Program-made: the position numbers and the translations under genes | From: Adiantum capillus-veneris | Taxonomy: Eukaryota; Streptophyta; Polypodiopsida; Polypodiales; Pteridaceae | DNA: 64,000 nt | Direction: 5' to 3' | Assembly: GCA_014529385.2 (NCBI GenBank) | Contig: CM043967.1 | Coordinates: 130,509,182-130,573,181, forward strand | In this document: positions 22,660 to 35,571 of the stretch, piece by piece | Numbering within the stretch: the stretch's first letter is position 1 | How the letters are laid out: every line of letters starts with the position of its first letter | Notes under the pieces: model-generated | Database searches by the model: none | What the model saw: only the letters and a program-made list of their open reading frames with translations | Told to the model about the DNA's origin: nothing

Positions 22660-24949
22660 TGTCGTGCATCTCCGCTTCCATGATGGGAAGAAGAGCAAAG
22701 AAATGCAAGCTAAGATTCCTTGAAGCCTACACATTTATTAAGCAATGATTAGGGCTTGTTGACAGGCCAAGTTTAACGATTAATGTATACCAGATGCGGC
22801 TTTAAAGGGTCAATAGATGCCTTGATGATGCTAAATAGGAGTATTCTTAAAGTGAGCACAAATGGGAGTTTATGATCTAGAACTATAGTGCTTGAAGTGC
22901 TCTACCGAACTGTCTTTACGACTTGTCGATTGGAGCTACGATGAAAAAGTTATGGCAGTTTGAAGTTTAAGTCGATTGCAGATCTGTACCGGATTGGGCA
23001 ACTGCAACTGAGGGGACAAAAATGAAGTGAATGTACAGCCTGAAGTGCTCACTTTGTGGAGCACGTTGGTCTTTTCAGACCAGTGATTGAAGTTACGGTT
23101 ACTAAGATATTGCCATATTAAATTTCACCGAGGGCCGGTTTTGTACCAGTCTGATCGGCTCGGTCGTTGTTCCATCTGGGAGTTTTGAGATTCAGCCAGG
23201 GTTTTGAATGTAGTAGAATAAGTGCTTGAGGAGAATCTTGTCGAGAATGTCATCACTTGCAGTGCATTGGCAGCTGGGTGTGCTCGATAGGCAAAATGGA
23301 GCTCGACACTGCTTAGGTCAACAATTATGGAAGCTCGGTAATGCTTTGGCCGATGCGTATACCAAATGTGGTGCTGTTATGAAAGCACAAAAAGCTCTTG
23401 ATAAGCTCTTTGTCTGAAATGTTGTCTCATGGAGCGTATTGATTATGGGATATGCCTAGCTTGACAGGGGATGCTGGAGAAAGATGTTGTGCTTGGCGGT
23501 TCCTTGGCTGATATGCATGTCAAATGTGGTGCCCTTACAAAGAGGCTTGGCCGCCCAATGCCCAAGGGCAACCAAGGCTAGGATGCCCAAAGGCCGACCA
23601 AATGGCTGCCCAAGAGGGTTTTTAATAAGGGCAAATGGGAAACTAACGAGGGAAATAAGGGGAGATGGCGGGGGCGGTAGTAAGCAGCAACGTAGGGGAG
23701 AGATGGGATGACAACGGCCCATAGCAGCTTCGGATGGTCACGACAAATAAGGGAATTTTGCTCAGCTCACCAGGGAGACCATGTTCCGTGTCAGACTCAC
23801 AGATTCTCGTTTCGGCCATCATACTCACTACCACATAATCAGTGGGTGTTTTTCACGCTCCCTAGCAACGACGACACCATCGTTTTGCTAAGGGAGGGGG
23901 GAGTTACAAATAAAGGGTTTTTAGGGAATTGCAAAAGAGGAGGAGGATATGAAGGTATTACGGGAAGAGAAGCAAGGCTTCAAGGGCTCTCCTGCTCTCT
24001 CTCTCGTCCTTGGTTAGCAAGGGAAGCGAGGTGCTTTCTCTCTCGCTCTCATGCATAAGCAAGGAGTCGGAGAGGAGGGAAAGCAACACAATCTCTCGTT
24101 CTCAAAACAAGAGGACTCTCTCTCCCGCTCTTGGAACTAGGCAAGGGAGCTTCTGAAGGAGGGGAACGAAGAAGAGGGTTGGTGCAACATAAAAACGAAG
24201 GACCAAGGTAGCTTGAGAGCAAGGAAGCAAGCAATTTTCTCTCTTGTTCTCGCAGACAAGCAAGGACAAAGGATCTCTCGACCTCAACTTTGAATGCAAG
24301 ATAGTTGAAGGCACTCAAGTGGGAGAGCTTGGACAAGGGAAGAAGGACAAGAAGAAGGTTGAAGCACATGAAGGCTTGATAAGCAAGTTCAAGGGGAGAA
24401 GGGAGCTAGGAGAGCTCTATCTTATCTCTTGACTAAGCAAGACAAGGAGACACCAAGGGTAGTCAGAGCAAGACATTCAGAGGAGAAGACTCGGGCTTAT
24501 TGTTGGCAATTGTGGGAGAAGAAATGAAAGACAGAGACAGAGAGAGTTTTCTTGAGGGCTATTAAAGTAGGGAAAGTTCGGCATAAAAAGAGAAAGCTTG
24601 CAGGATCCAAGGGGAGGTTGAACCAAGTAAAGTGACAGGCAAAAGTTTTCATCACTTTCATCCATCTGAAGGTTAATTAATTATTTTATTAAGCCCCGGT
24701 GTCGTTAAGGGCCCGTTTAATCTGTAAAGGGAGCATAAACTCCTATTTACCAATTAATCCAAGTGTTGGTGCTGCTAACAACCCACCTTGGGCTACCGAT
24801 TACATTGTACTCAGAGCTTGAATTGATTAATTGATGATAACGGTGATTGCCAGAGCTTTTGGTGTCTACTATTCTCTCTCTTTCACACCTCTCACAACAA
24901 GAGGCCCGGCGCCTACCCGGCTCACGTTTTGAATACATATTCCCCAACA
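22660..24949 (+). repeat. Element D right long direct repeat (LTR-like)
   Basis: Partner of 17333-19638, about 2.29 kb. It ends TTCCCCAACA, overlapping the CACCG target copy (24948-24952). It contains the second PPR fragment. Confidence 0.75.
23226..23545 (+). pseudogene. PPR protein fragment, copy 2
   Basis: Homologous in position and sequence to 17895-18220. It reads GNALADAYTKCGAVMKAQKA, a stop, NVVSWSVLIMGYA, then in another frame EKDVVLGGSLADMHVKCGAL. It keeps the usual TKCG where copy 1 has TQCG, so it is slightly less decayed. Presence in both repeats means the PPR piece was part of the repeat before the element duplicated it. Confidence 0.75.
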
Positions 24950-27582
24950 CCGTGGTAGTCTAAAGAGATGCTCAGGTGAACATAGAGACCATCCCGATCT
25001 CTCAAGCACGAAGGTCATTGAGGATGCTCAATACCAAAGGGAGGAGCTTCGCAAGAAGAAAGCGGAGGTTAAGAGAAACGTCACCAGGAGATGAGAATGA
25101 GAACAAGCCATTCGAGCAGACAAAGCCGAAGCATTGGAAAAAATCAAGCAATACAAAAGACAAGCGGCTAAAGAAGATTTGGAAGCTGGCAAAATGTGGC
25201 AAAGAATTAGAGAAAAGCTCTAGGGTAAAGTGGCGGAAAGGGCACAAAAGGAGTCAAAGCGACAACGTGTGGATGATCTCGAATCATCCAAAAAATCTAC
25301 CAAGTCCAAAAATAATGACAGGACCAACACGGAAGAAGAAACGATAAAAGAGGAGGGTGGTGTGGATCCTTTGGAAGTCCATATAAAAAATAACCCATCA
25401 ACATTGAATCAACCAACCACCCCTCCTCCGACTCAAGAATCAACTGACCAGGAAATTGATAGAGAAAAATTTGCACAGACAAGAGAGGTGCCAAGGCAAA
25501 CAACAGAGAAAGTGCTGCCAATACCACCCGCAAATGAAGTGGTGGATAAAGCAAAAGACAAATACATGGAGCAGGCTCAATCGACACCTCAAGAGCAAAG
25601 TAATAAGGACAGGGAAGTGGCGGCCAAAGAAAAACATGAAGCTGACACCTCTAGCCAACCTCAAAGGACACAACCAAAGACGAGGTCACCCCACTCTTAG
25701 GCCATAATAGAAAAAGGAAGGCAGTTGATAGACTCTTTTGACATTGACGATCATCTAAAACAAATAAAGCTACATTTCCAATATCACAGAGCACTCCACA
25801 AACTACGAGGAGTGGAGCTAGAAGATACCAAAGGAGAAGTAGATTAAGCGCTTAAGGTCAATCAAGAGCTACAACAAAAGATTGAAGATTTACAAGGTAA
25901 CCAATGAGAGCTTCAAGCTGAGCTACAAAGGGAGAAGGAAACTCCTTCTCATTTCTACCAAGAAGCTCAAGACTTTAATGAGGCTAACAAAAGTTTATAG
26001 ATCAAGCAACAACGCTTAGAAGAATACGTGAAAAAAGAAAGGCAAAAGAATGTGATATTAGAAAAAATTCTGTGGGGTTGTCAGCAAAACACTTCCACAA
26101 CTCCTAGCAATGCAAGACATGCCAATCCTTGATTCTACTTCAATGACGCCCACCTCAGCTATACAGGAGTTGAAGGATGTTAAGGTGGCCCTAGCTCAAG
26201 AACAATATGAGAAGAAAATCATGAAAGCTGAGCATAAGGCCATTCAAAAGCAAAAAGAGGATGACATTGCAATGCTACATGAACAACTAGCAAAGGCAAA
26301 AGAAGAGCTGTCTTCTCAAAGCTTCGCACATGCCGTAGATTTACAACAAAAAGATCTGGCCATTAGTGCCATGAAAGCCCAGCCAGCCATAGTAGAGGTT
26401 CCTCAGAAAACCGGGCAGGAATAGAGGACCATAGATCTTCCTCCTGTAGAACTGCCTATCACTTCTACAGAAGCAAGATTACATGAATTTGAAGATACAT
26501 ATGATAAAGAAGATCAGCAGATGCCCAAGAGGAAATTTAGAGGTGGATCTTAGAAGTGCGTGATTCCTCTCACAAAGAATATATGCAGTACAAACTCAAG
26601 GTACTAGAGTCGGTTGCAGTTTTAATGATGAAGTAGTCAAGAACCATGGGCGCAATATGATTGCATTGCCATTAATGAGACAAGAGGCTCTCTTATGGAA
26701 AAATAAAATGTTGCCTAGTCTTGAATCCAACCACAAAGGGGATTACATGGATGTCCCTATAACTGCTAGAAAAATTCAAACAATCCTCGACAACCAAACC
26801 CCGTGGAGAAGGAAATGGTTTGAAAAGCGACCAATCGAAGAGACATATTACAAAAACGTGCCACAACATCTATAGAAGGCGATCTGATTTCTTGCCTAAT
26901 CAATAGAAGGTGATCCTAGGATATGTTCTACAATTGGCAAGGTAAGAGATCGGCAGTGCTGAAGTACTGAGTTCTCACAAAGCCACTAGGAAACTTCCCA
27001 CCAACTGAGAAATATATGGTCCATAATCTAAGAGGCGTCATCAATCAGATGAAGGATGTTCCGAACTTGGCTTGCCAAATGCTGGTGAAAATTTCAAATA
27101 TGATCATCACATGTATCACAACATTTGAAGACATAGAAGCAGTGGAACATCCTTGGAAAGTATTCTTGGAAGGAAGCAAAGGGCTATGCTAGAATCTAGA
27201 GACAAAGATTCCAAGTCGAAACATCATCCTGGGGATGTACGCCCGCATTATGTTTTTTCCCTCTCAGTACATGAAAAAATTTGAAGAGGCGTACATGATA
27301 TCGGGTTCTTTGAAGTAGATTCATACATCTTCAACCCCATGACAAAGAATTTGCCTGCTTGTCACATTGCATATCAAAGCAGTTTGAGCATTAATCCATT
27401 CAAAGAGCTGGTAGCAAAAGTAGAGATAGAAGTAAGGGCGGAAAAGTTTAGACAGATCAAACAAACTCTGGAAAAGCGACAGCTAGACTATTAAAGAAGA
27501 TACATCCAGTAGTCAACAATTATCCAAGCAAAGCAAAGAAATCAAGAAAACCAAGGCAGTTTGCACGAAGGCATGTAAAGAC
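24948..27582 (+). pseudogene. Lys/Glu-rich coiled-coil ORF, part 2
   Basis: Resumes in phase with 17100-17332. The first part reads IEDAQYQREELRKKKAEVKR, EALEKIKQYKRQAAKEDLEA and RAQKESKRQRVDDLESSKKS, a heptad-like charged coiled coil. A Pro/Thr/Gln linker (25390-25700) follows, then a second coil (ELQQKIEDLQ, KEDDIAMLHEQLAKAKEEL). Further frames at 26650-27480 are coding-like (PWRRKWFEKRP, MLVKISNMIITCITTFEDIE). Several stops and shifts interrupt it. It ends just before a polypurine tract and a TGTTAGCAG LTR-like start, so it is probably a retroelement ORF. No gag knuckle, protease or RT is present. Confidence 0.5.
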
Positions 27583-27637
27583 TAGGAAGGGGGGATGTTA
27601 GCAGTAAAGCCATATGAGTGCCTTTCAAGTCGCCCCC
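27583..27637 (+). other. Polypurine tract and LTR-like start
   Basis: TAGGAAGGGGGGA ends at 27595 and TGTTAGCAG starts at 27596: the usual end of an LTR element's internal region. The LTR itself is not traceable beyond about 27640, where minus-strand gag/protease DNA begins. Confidence 0.5.
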
Positions 27638-29310
27638 TTATTCCATGATCCTAAAATTGACTCCTATTGCAAGTAAGCATGGTATCCCTTGAATAGTACG
27701 AAAGGTATTATCACTTGCTGTCATCACAAAAAAGTCTAGGAGGCATTCAATTTCTATCGCCTTTACCTTCACATGCTCAGCTTTCCCCAAGCACCTTGCC
27801 TTGGCATGGTTGTCCATCCTCATTTGCACGTTTGACTTGACTACAACTTATTCCTTCATAGCAGCTTTTGTCATAACATAAACTTGAGATGCACCATCAA
27901 TGTATGCCTATACTTGCATCTTGTTCTCAATAACTGTATCAATGAGAGAAAGAACATCCACTAGATTTCCCACCCTCAAGGCCAAATTTTGCATAGCATG
28001 CATATCTCCTCAAACCCATGGAAGCCTAGTACTGATGCTTGTAGACCATCGCCTCCTCACCTTGGGGTTCAATGATAACAACTACCTAAATGAATGTTAC
28101 CTTCTGACTTTTTATATCACTCACCCGATCATATTTAGGATGACCCGTCCAAGCTGAAAATCTGACTATTTGATCCTACGATGCCTCCTTCTCTTGCTAG
28201 TCTCTAGCAGCTTTCTACCTTCATACATCTTCTCCTCTCCTTTGCAAGCTCTGGTCTCTCATTCAACCTCTATTTCCCTTTCTCTCGGTGCTTTGTATTG
28301 GCCAAAACATCTACATCGTGCTTGTCCACTCCAATTATATTAACTCTATGTACTTCACCATTACCTGGTGGAGCCAGCGGTGCTGGATTTTTAACTGGTT
28401 GCTTTCTTTGACCATTGAGTGGCCCCTGACCTCTACCTCTGCCAAACAATAGGAACATATGTCTCCTAGCTGTAGGTGGATTTGTAAAATCCAAAGCATA
28501 ATGTCCGTCTTCCCCACACTTGTAACATCGGCTAGTTTGACTCTGCCATTACCTGCTTGTGGCTGCATCTATCCATCACACTTAAATGAAGCTCTTGCAT
28601 TTTCTCTAACAAATCTTGAACAATACCTACCCAATTTTGTGGAATGGCTGCCACCACAACTCAATTCACTTGATTCTCTCCTTGTACTTCATCCCTTGGA
28701 CTTTGAGGAGAATTGGGAGACACTATCTCATACCCTAGTGTGCCTTGCTTGATCTTCTTCTTGGTTTTGTGCTCTTTGCCCATGCAATTGTGACTGCACC
28801 ATTATAGTTCTTTGGATTCTTGAAATACATTTTCTTGCACCTTGGGATCCAAATGTGCCATGAACTTGGCAATTTAAAGTATTCACCATTGGCCAATTAC
28901 ATCGTAGTCACTAATGCTACCCAACACTCTTCTAATGATTAATAAAAACACTAGAATCTTCACTTGCATCCTGACTTAGAGCCTTCAATTTTGCATCCAT
29001 GTTGATAGGAGACACCTCTTTGTGGAAATTCTACAAGAGGCAAGCTTGCAGGGCCTACCATGCATGCCTTGGTTCACCTTCTAATCCATCACCATACCTT
29101 TACTTTGCCACACATTACCAATATAATTGTGTGCATCTTACTATCCTCATTTGGCATACACAATGATAGAATATACAACTCAAAATCTACTATCCAATCC
29201 TCTGGACTCTCCTCAATGATAAAGATTGGCTTGTAGCTTCTAGTTTCCATCTCTTGTCAAAAAACCGCCTTCTTGATTCGACCAACGAGCAATTAAGCTT
29301 CTCCTCCATG
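27638..29310 (-). pseudogene. LTR-retroelement gag and protease fragment (Gypsy-like)
   Basis: Read leftward on the minus strand. Near 29200 SPEDWIVDFELYILSLC looks like the gag start region. At 28497-28540 CYKCGEDGHYALDF is a nucleocapsid knuckle whose last Cys reads Phe. A Pro/Gly-rich linker follows. At 27638-27829 a protease-tail-like segment reads CLLDFFVMTAS and IQGIPCLLAIGVNF (ILGRPWL expected). Frames are broken throughout. No RT follows: the sequence meets the + strand LTR-like start at 27596. Confidence 0.55.
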
Positions 29311-29546
29311 GGGTAACTAGAATATGGAGAGGGGGAATGAGGAACACACCTAGCACACACATAGATGCCTCTCTATAGCCTAGGGAATCCACCACACCCT
29401 AATCCTCTAAAAAACAACTTAAAAAACCCCCACTTTTCCACTAGCATACACTTTGTTGCACACTGTTTAATACACACACCTGTTGAGATCAACATTGCAC
29501 ACACATTTTACAGTGAAAATATTCATGAGGCCACCACTACACACAT

Positions 29547-30564
<1,018 letters not shown>

Positions 30565-30618
<54 letters not shown>

Positions 30619-30639
30619 CCCCCCTTTGTGTTTCCAAAC

Positions 30640-30675
<36 letters not shown>
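30565..30675. repeat. (TC)n, C8 and (TG)n compound microsatellite
   Basis: TC repeat from 30565 to about 30616, a C run, a short unique spacer, then TG repeat 30642-30675 running into GCGCGC. Confidence 0.97.
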
Positions 30676-30683
<8 letters not shown>

Positions 30684-31040
30684 CGCTCTTCTTTCTCCAT
30701 TGCTTACTAGAGAAGAAAACAACTCTGACTTTCTTTCTCTCTTCTGTTCTCTTTTATGTATTGCTATTGTGCAGCCAAACATCAGTGCTACTTGTTTTCT
30801 ATAGCAATTATCTTTATCAGTGCTACTATTTCATTGCTAGATTTTCTCAAAATAAGCTCTCTGGATTGAGCTTATTCCTCCCTCTCCTTTACACAATGTA
30901 TTGAAAAAGCCTCCATAGTCTGCTTAGAGTGTATTCAACAAAGTGTCAAGCTGAGAAGAGATAATTCTCTGCACACTAATCCATGCCTTAACTCACCTCA
31001 AAGTCTGTGCACACACTAGGAGAAAATTGAGAAGCTGCAA
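30676..31040. other. No gene seen
   Basis: T-rich sequence without coding or terminus signals. Confidence 0.5.
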
Positions 31041-31246
31041 GTGTGATACCACTTGTGAGTGCGCATGTGTTGCATGCAAAGTGTGGATGCGGGAAAAGGA
31101 GGGGATGAGTGCACACAATTCGTTGGTGTATCTGTGCATGAAGATTTTCCACTCACCTCTCCTTATCATTCTATATGACCAAAAAATAGATAAGGTTGGT
31201 ACAATCAGTGTGATGGGTGCCTAGCCAATTGGCTTGAACCCTAACA
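31041..31246 (-). repeat. Candidate minus-strand LTR with weak primer site
   Basis: On the minus strand a TG...CA block of 193 bp (31054-31246) begins TGTTAGGGTTCAAGCC. Two bases after it TGGTATCACAC (31041-31051) partly matches the initiator-Met primer site. It could belong to the minus-strand gag fragment at 27.6-29.3 kb. No partner LTR is present, so this is tentative. Confidence 0.3.
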
Positions 31247-31449
31247 TTTCAAAGCAGAGTGATGGTGATTAACGCCTTCATGATCCCATAAATCTCATTT
31301 GTTTCACCAATTTTGAAAACAAAAAAAATGAAATTGGGCAAATTTTTTGTGAGAAAGTGGGATGAATTCCTCAATTTTTGGATAACCATTTGCTACAAAC
31401 ACCCTCCCATTGTCTTCTCCATATTACCAACATGCCCTTACACAATTCT

Positions 31450-32130
31450 TTTGCCCAAGTCCTCATATTACTTTTTATCACTTTTCCTATCCAACAAGAG
31501 GCTATCCATAGATGTTAGTCTCTCTTTTACATTCTCCTCTTCAACCAAACTATGCTTCAAAATGAACTTCAATGAAGAAAGCATCCTACTAACTAGCATA
31601 ACACATTTTTCACCATAAACTAAATGAAATGGAGTCAAACATGTGTTTGATTTTTTATTCACTCTACAGATGCACAATTCTCTCTCCAAATATATATTCT
31701 CTATTTATGCTTGATCTCCAATTTCTCTACCAATTTAGTGATATGATTATTTCGAAACTCTTTTTATTGATCACTTCTAGGCTCTAATAACACTCAAAAT
31801 CTACAACATAAGCAATCAAAGATAAATTTGCATACATCTTTGCTTGTAGCTCCTCTACTAGCCTTTTCTTTGGGCCATCTTGTCATGTAATCCACTGCTC
31901 CAAACATGTAGTGCTTCCCATTTTGCTACCTAGAAGAGGACCTATTACATATACATCCCACTTTTCAAAAGGTCCATACCCCACAATATGCCTCAATGGC
32001 TTAGGAATCAACTTCCTTTTTTGATACACTTGGCACCCATGACAGCCTCTACACCAATGCACAATGTCCCTTTTCATATTTGGCCACATGAGATGCACAT
32101 TCAAAACTTTTATTCTTGTAATCTCCACCC
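31450..32130 (-). pseudogene. Gypsy integrase fragment
   Basis: The minus strand reads NVHLMWPNMKRDIVHWCRGC then HGCQVYQKRK, the H2C2 zinc-binding head of Gypsy integrase. Next is GYGPFEKWDVYVIGPLLGSK, matching the usual PFExWGxDxIGP entry to the core; the catalytic Asp reads Val (DVYVIG). Near 31640 NTCLTPFHLVYGEKCVMLVS matches the integrase C-terminal signature. The middle core is degraded, and a downstream chromodomain is not seen. It lies upstream (minus direction) of the gag fragment, so they are not one collinear element. Confidence 0.75.
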
Positions 32131-32159
32131 CAAAATGACATCGACATCCCTCCTTATGA

Positions 32160-33394
32160 CAAGCTATTAAGCAACAAAAATCTCATCATGGTAGAGTACT
32201 ATTATCATAACACCATCACTCCCCTTGTGATACAAAGAGATATCTCAAGGCACTTCATATGATTGCATGCATTTGTTGAGAATCCAATCATCTTCTTGTA
32301 GAACCCGTTTGTAATACATGCTCTTCCTCATGAAGGGACTCTCTTCCAAGGTATTCTAGGTTTCTTATTCTTGCTACATGCACATCCTTTGCGAACACCT
32401 ATTCTTCCAACTCATGAGATCTTATATTCATGTTTCAAGGTACATTCCATATTTGAAAAGAAAAAAAAGACTTCACAACTTTCTGGCATTGAAAAACTAG
32501 CCCCTCATTCCCTCTTGACTCAGCTCCACGTTGGTGCACCCAAACCGTGTCTACCCACGAAAAGGCACGAAGAAGGTATAAGGAAGCAACAAGAATGATG
32601 GGAGAGTGTTTGAGCATATGCTAGATGCAAATTGTAGTAGGTTCCATAAAGATGTGTATGTTAGATGGTATATTTTAGTAGGTCATTATGGTTTTCAATC
32701 TTTTTTGGTCAGAAAGCTTAAAGGTTTCTAAAGTGCAAGGCCTACTAGTGTTTTGTAGCCTCTAATGTGCACTGAAGTTAGGTCTTTATGGTTCTACATT
32801 TGGAGTGGTTGGGAGAAAAGTGAAGCTTCCGATTGCGGATTGGTAATCATGACATGTGATGCTATCATGGTTTGTATACCAAAGGGATGGATAAGATCAG
32901 CATTTCAAAGATTTCTTATGTGCTTGAAGTCAAGTATCTAGTTCCAATCGGGTACTATCGTAGGCAATTGCGACTCATAATTGACTGCGGTCATGGTGGT
33001 TGTACTATTCTCCGTGTAGTGCTACTATTCGTGAACCATTATTGAAGAATGGAATATGCTCACAAGAGTTCATGCAAACTTGACATAGGTAAAAAAGGTT
33101 TTGATGATGCTATGGTGGGGATAGTTGGATGAGTGAGAGGAAGAAAATGGTGAATTTTTCTTATGAGGAGGTGTGCAAGGTGTGGAGAAGCAATGAAGGA
33201 GGTTTTGATTGTGCTCTCATGTGTGAGGCGGCCTTGATTTAGCCATAGCCATGCAACATTTCTCTTGGATTTTTTTTTACTAAAAGGTGAGGTGGATTTT
33301 GCATGAGGAAGCGGTTGAAGTGGGAGTAAAAAAGATCTTTTTTTTAACATGAGAGGAAAGGGTGCCATGCAGAGGTCAAAGTAAAAGGGAAAAA
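32160..33394. other. No gene seen
   Basis: Mixed sequence. Possible remains of Gypsy RNase H next to the integrase cannot be supported by motifs. Confidence 0.5.
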
Positions 33395-33787
33395 AGAGTG
33401 CTACATTAGAAAAGGGAGGGTGCTACTAGCTAAGGGGGAGCCATGAGCAGGCTGTAGGAAAAAAGAAATGCCAAGGGAACAAAAGGTCAACGCAATAGAG
33501 AAGAAGGTGTGTGCTACTGCATTGGAGTTTTTAGTGCTATGTACAAAGGGGAGGTGGCAGATGCCATAAAAAGGGGGACTATGCAAAAGAAGAACAAGCT
33601 AGCATTATTGAGGGGAGAAAGAAGAAGGAGAAAGTGGGGAAAAAGTGGAAGTTGTAGATACAAAGAGCAAAGCAAGAAAAACAAGGAAGCACTACTGACT
33701 AGGGGCATGTTGCAAGAAGGCACTACGCTACAAAAGGGTAGCACTACATGAGCAGAGAAAGTTGGAGTGCTACAAAAGGGACTGCTC
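33395..33787. repeat. Irregular GTGCTAC/AAAAGGG-rich purine stretch
   Basis: Motifs GTGCTAC, GCACTAC and AAAAGGG recur irregularly, for example near 33398, 33428, 33530, 33690, 33735 and 33765. Composition changes sharply to GC-rich LINE sequence at about 33788. It could be the LINE 5' UTR or unrelated DNA. Confidence 0.4.
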
Positions 33788-35571
33788 AAGGACTTTGTCA
33801 TCTGCAAGGTTCTCGGCACCCGACCTAGCAGACGAGAGCTGCGAGACCTTCTCTAGGCCCGCCTTCTCGCAGAGGTGGGCAAGATCTTGGATGTCCAGAT
33901 TCTCGGACGAGGGTACTACTAGATCGAGTTCGAGACCTCCGAGATGGCCTCCAAGGTCATAGCTATGAGTCCACTGGCCATCCGAGCATCGCGCGCCAAC
34001 TTTCGATAGTGGAGACATGGTTTTGACCCAACTTCGGATGTGCTAGTAGAGGAGGCAGACATCCCCATCTCAGTCTGCTTTCCGGGTTTGTACCTACCAC
34101 TTCTCTCTAGGATTGGCTCCGCCATCGGGACTGTCCTGGAGACACCTCGTACGGCAGCATCAGTAGCTACCAAGGCGGCTGGCATCCCCTGAATTCGAGT
34201 TTTGGTCAGAGATACCCACACGCTCCCGAAGGTCATCCTTTTGCCTCGGGTGAGTGGGGGTTGGTTTAGACAAAAAGTGGAGTACTCGGGTCTCCCGAAC
34301 CAGTGCTTCATTTGCAGACAGATGGGCCACCTAGCGAAGGCCTGTCCACGGAGGAGGCCACGACTTGCACCTCAGCCTTAGCCTTAGCCTGCCAAGGCTG
34401 GGCCGCAGCCTCAGCCAGCGGCACAACGCACATATTCAAAGCCACCCTCCGAGCCTGGGGCTCCAGTGGAGGAGGGGTGGCAGCAGGCTCGTGGCCGCCG
34501 ACGACAGGGGCCACAACGACAGCCTGGTACTCAGAGTGGTCCTCAGGTGCCTACTTAGCAGCAGTGGGTTCCCACTGGGAACCGCTTTGGTCCTCTTGAG
34601 CAGGAGGAGCCCCCTACACCACCCTCCACCTCCGCTTCACCCTCGCCAGTCGCCCCACCTTCAGAGTTCCCCTCCTCCTCCTCATCCTCCCCCCCGCCCT
34701 CTACTCCCGTCCACTCCCCACCTCGCCCCTCTACCTCTGTCGCCCCTCTACCTCTGTCGCCCCACCCCACTTTTCTTCCCCCCCGCTCCCCCCAGATCCT
34801 TCTCCCCCCCCTCCTGGTCTAGTACCACATTCGACTCAGGAGACTGGTCCCTCGTCGACGGCTAGGAGATCTCTTGGCAGCGCCTTTTCCACGAGTCGCC
34901 TAGCGAGAGAGGGTTAGCCCTTCTTGCGGCCCCCCCTGCAGATTCAGACATCTTCCCTTGCAGCTATCCCTCGTGGTCTGACGAGCATTGACCTCTGACG
35001 CCGCTGGGATTTCTTCGACTACGGGTTCACTCGCTTTCTCGGCGATTCCACAGCAGACCACGAGGCAGCTTGCTTTAGGGTCCATGCTTTGTTCCTCGCC
35101 GCCGCTAGGGGGACAGAGGCCTTGGACTCAGCAGTTGGTTTCTCCTTCCCCCTCTGTGGTAGGATTGAGATAGAGTGGTCCCTCGACTCAGTGGTGGGAT
35201 GGTTGCATACACAGGTTCTCGAGTTCTCTCACCACATGGGAGAACTTGGAGTTACAGATTTGCTGCAGACTTTGTGGCCACTGGCCAAGTTTGCGGTGAC
35301 ACCCCCAGACTCAGCAGGATGTAGGCACATTGTGGTGTACTTTTTTGCTGATACACAGTGTTTGCCTTGCTATGTATACATTCATGAGGACTCCTGGACA
35401 GAGGAGGTTGCTTTACGCACGGCTCGCTCTGCTTGGGCTTGGGCTAGGCACTCACTGCAGTCTCGTCTATCTAGAGGATGCTCGGATGCAGATTACTCCC
35501 CATCCAAGCCAGCCTCAAAGATAGCCCATCTTGCTGTTGTGGCAGCATCTATTTTCTCTCGCTCCCCATGA
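33788..35571 (+). pseudogene. LINE ORF1 (RNA-binding, DUF4283 and CCHC knuckle)
   Basis: The first part (33788-34300) follows the DUF4283 pattern: FVICKVLGTRPSRRELRDLL, then FETSEMASKVIA, and LVRDTHTLPKVILLPRVS. It ends with EYSGLPNQCFICRQMGHLAK and ACP, a CX2CX4HX4C knuckle at about 34304-34342. A Pro/Ser-rich linker follows (34590-34820). After a frame change, an open stretch from 35089 ends at TGA 35569-35571. That stop overlaps the ORF2 ATG as ATGA. Several internal stops show decay. ORF1 would coat LINE RNA. Confidence 0.8.

Larger units (their letters stand above)
17333..24947 (+). mobile_element. Element D: candidate non-autonomous LTR element with 2.3-kb repeats
   Basis: Two direct repeats (17333-19638 and 22659-24949) flank about 3 kb of internal DNA. 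The repeats start with TGTC (after one extra base) and end near CGACA/CAACA. AGAGGGGTGGA at 22649-22659 is a polypurine tract directly before the right repeat. A TGG that could begin a primer site lies five bases after the left repeat. CACCG flanks both ends and an ORF resumes across. No gag, protease, RT or integrase is visible inside; the internal frame is acidic and unknown. The exact ends are ambiguous by 1-2 bases because CACCG overlaps the expected CA. Confidence 0.6.

Noticed and set aside
17333-24949. Element D as a minus-strand LTR element primed at 22259
   Set aside because: The left repeat lacks the 390 bp that such an LTR would need. The internal ORF and a polypurine tract directly before the right repeat favour the + strand.
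17334-24954. Canonical TG...CA ends with ACCGG/CCGTG as target duplication for Element D
   Set aside because: The two flanks do not match and the join would introduce a stop; CACCG gives a match and an open frame.
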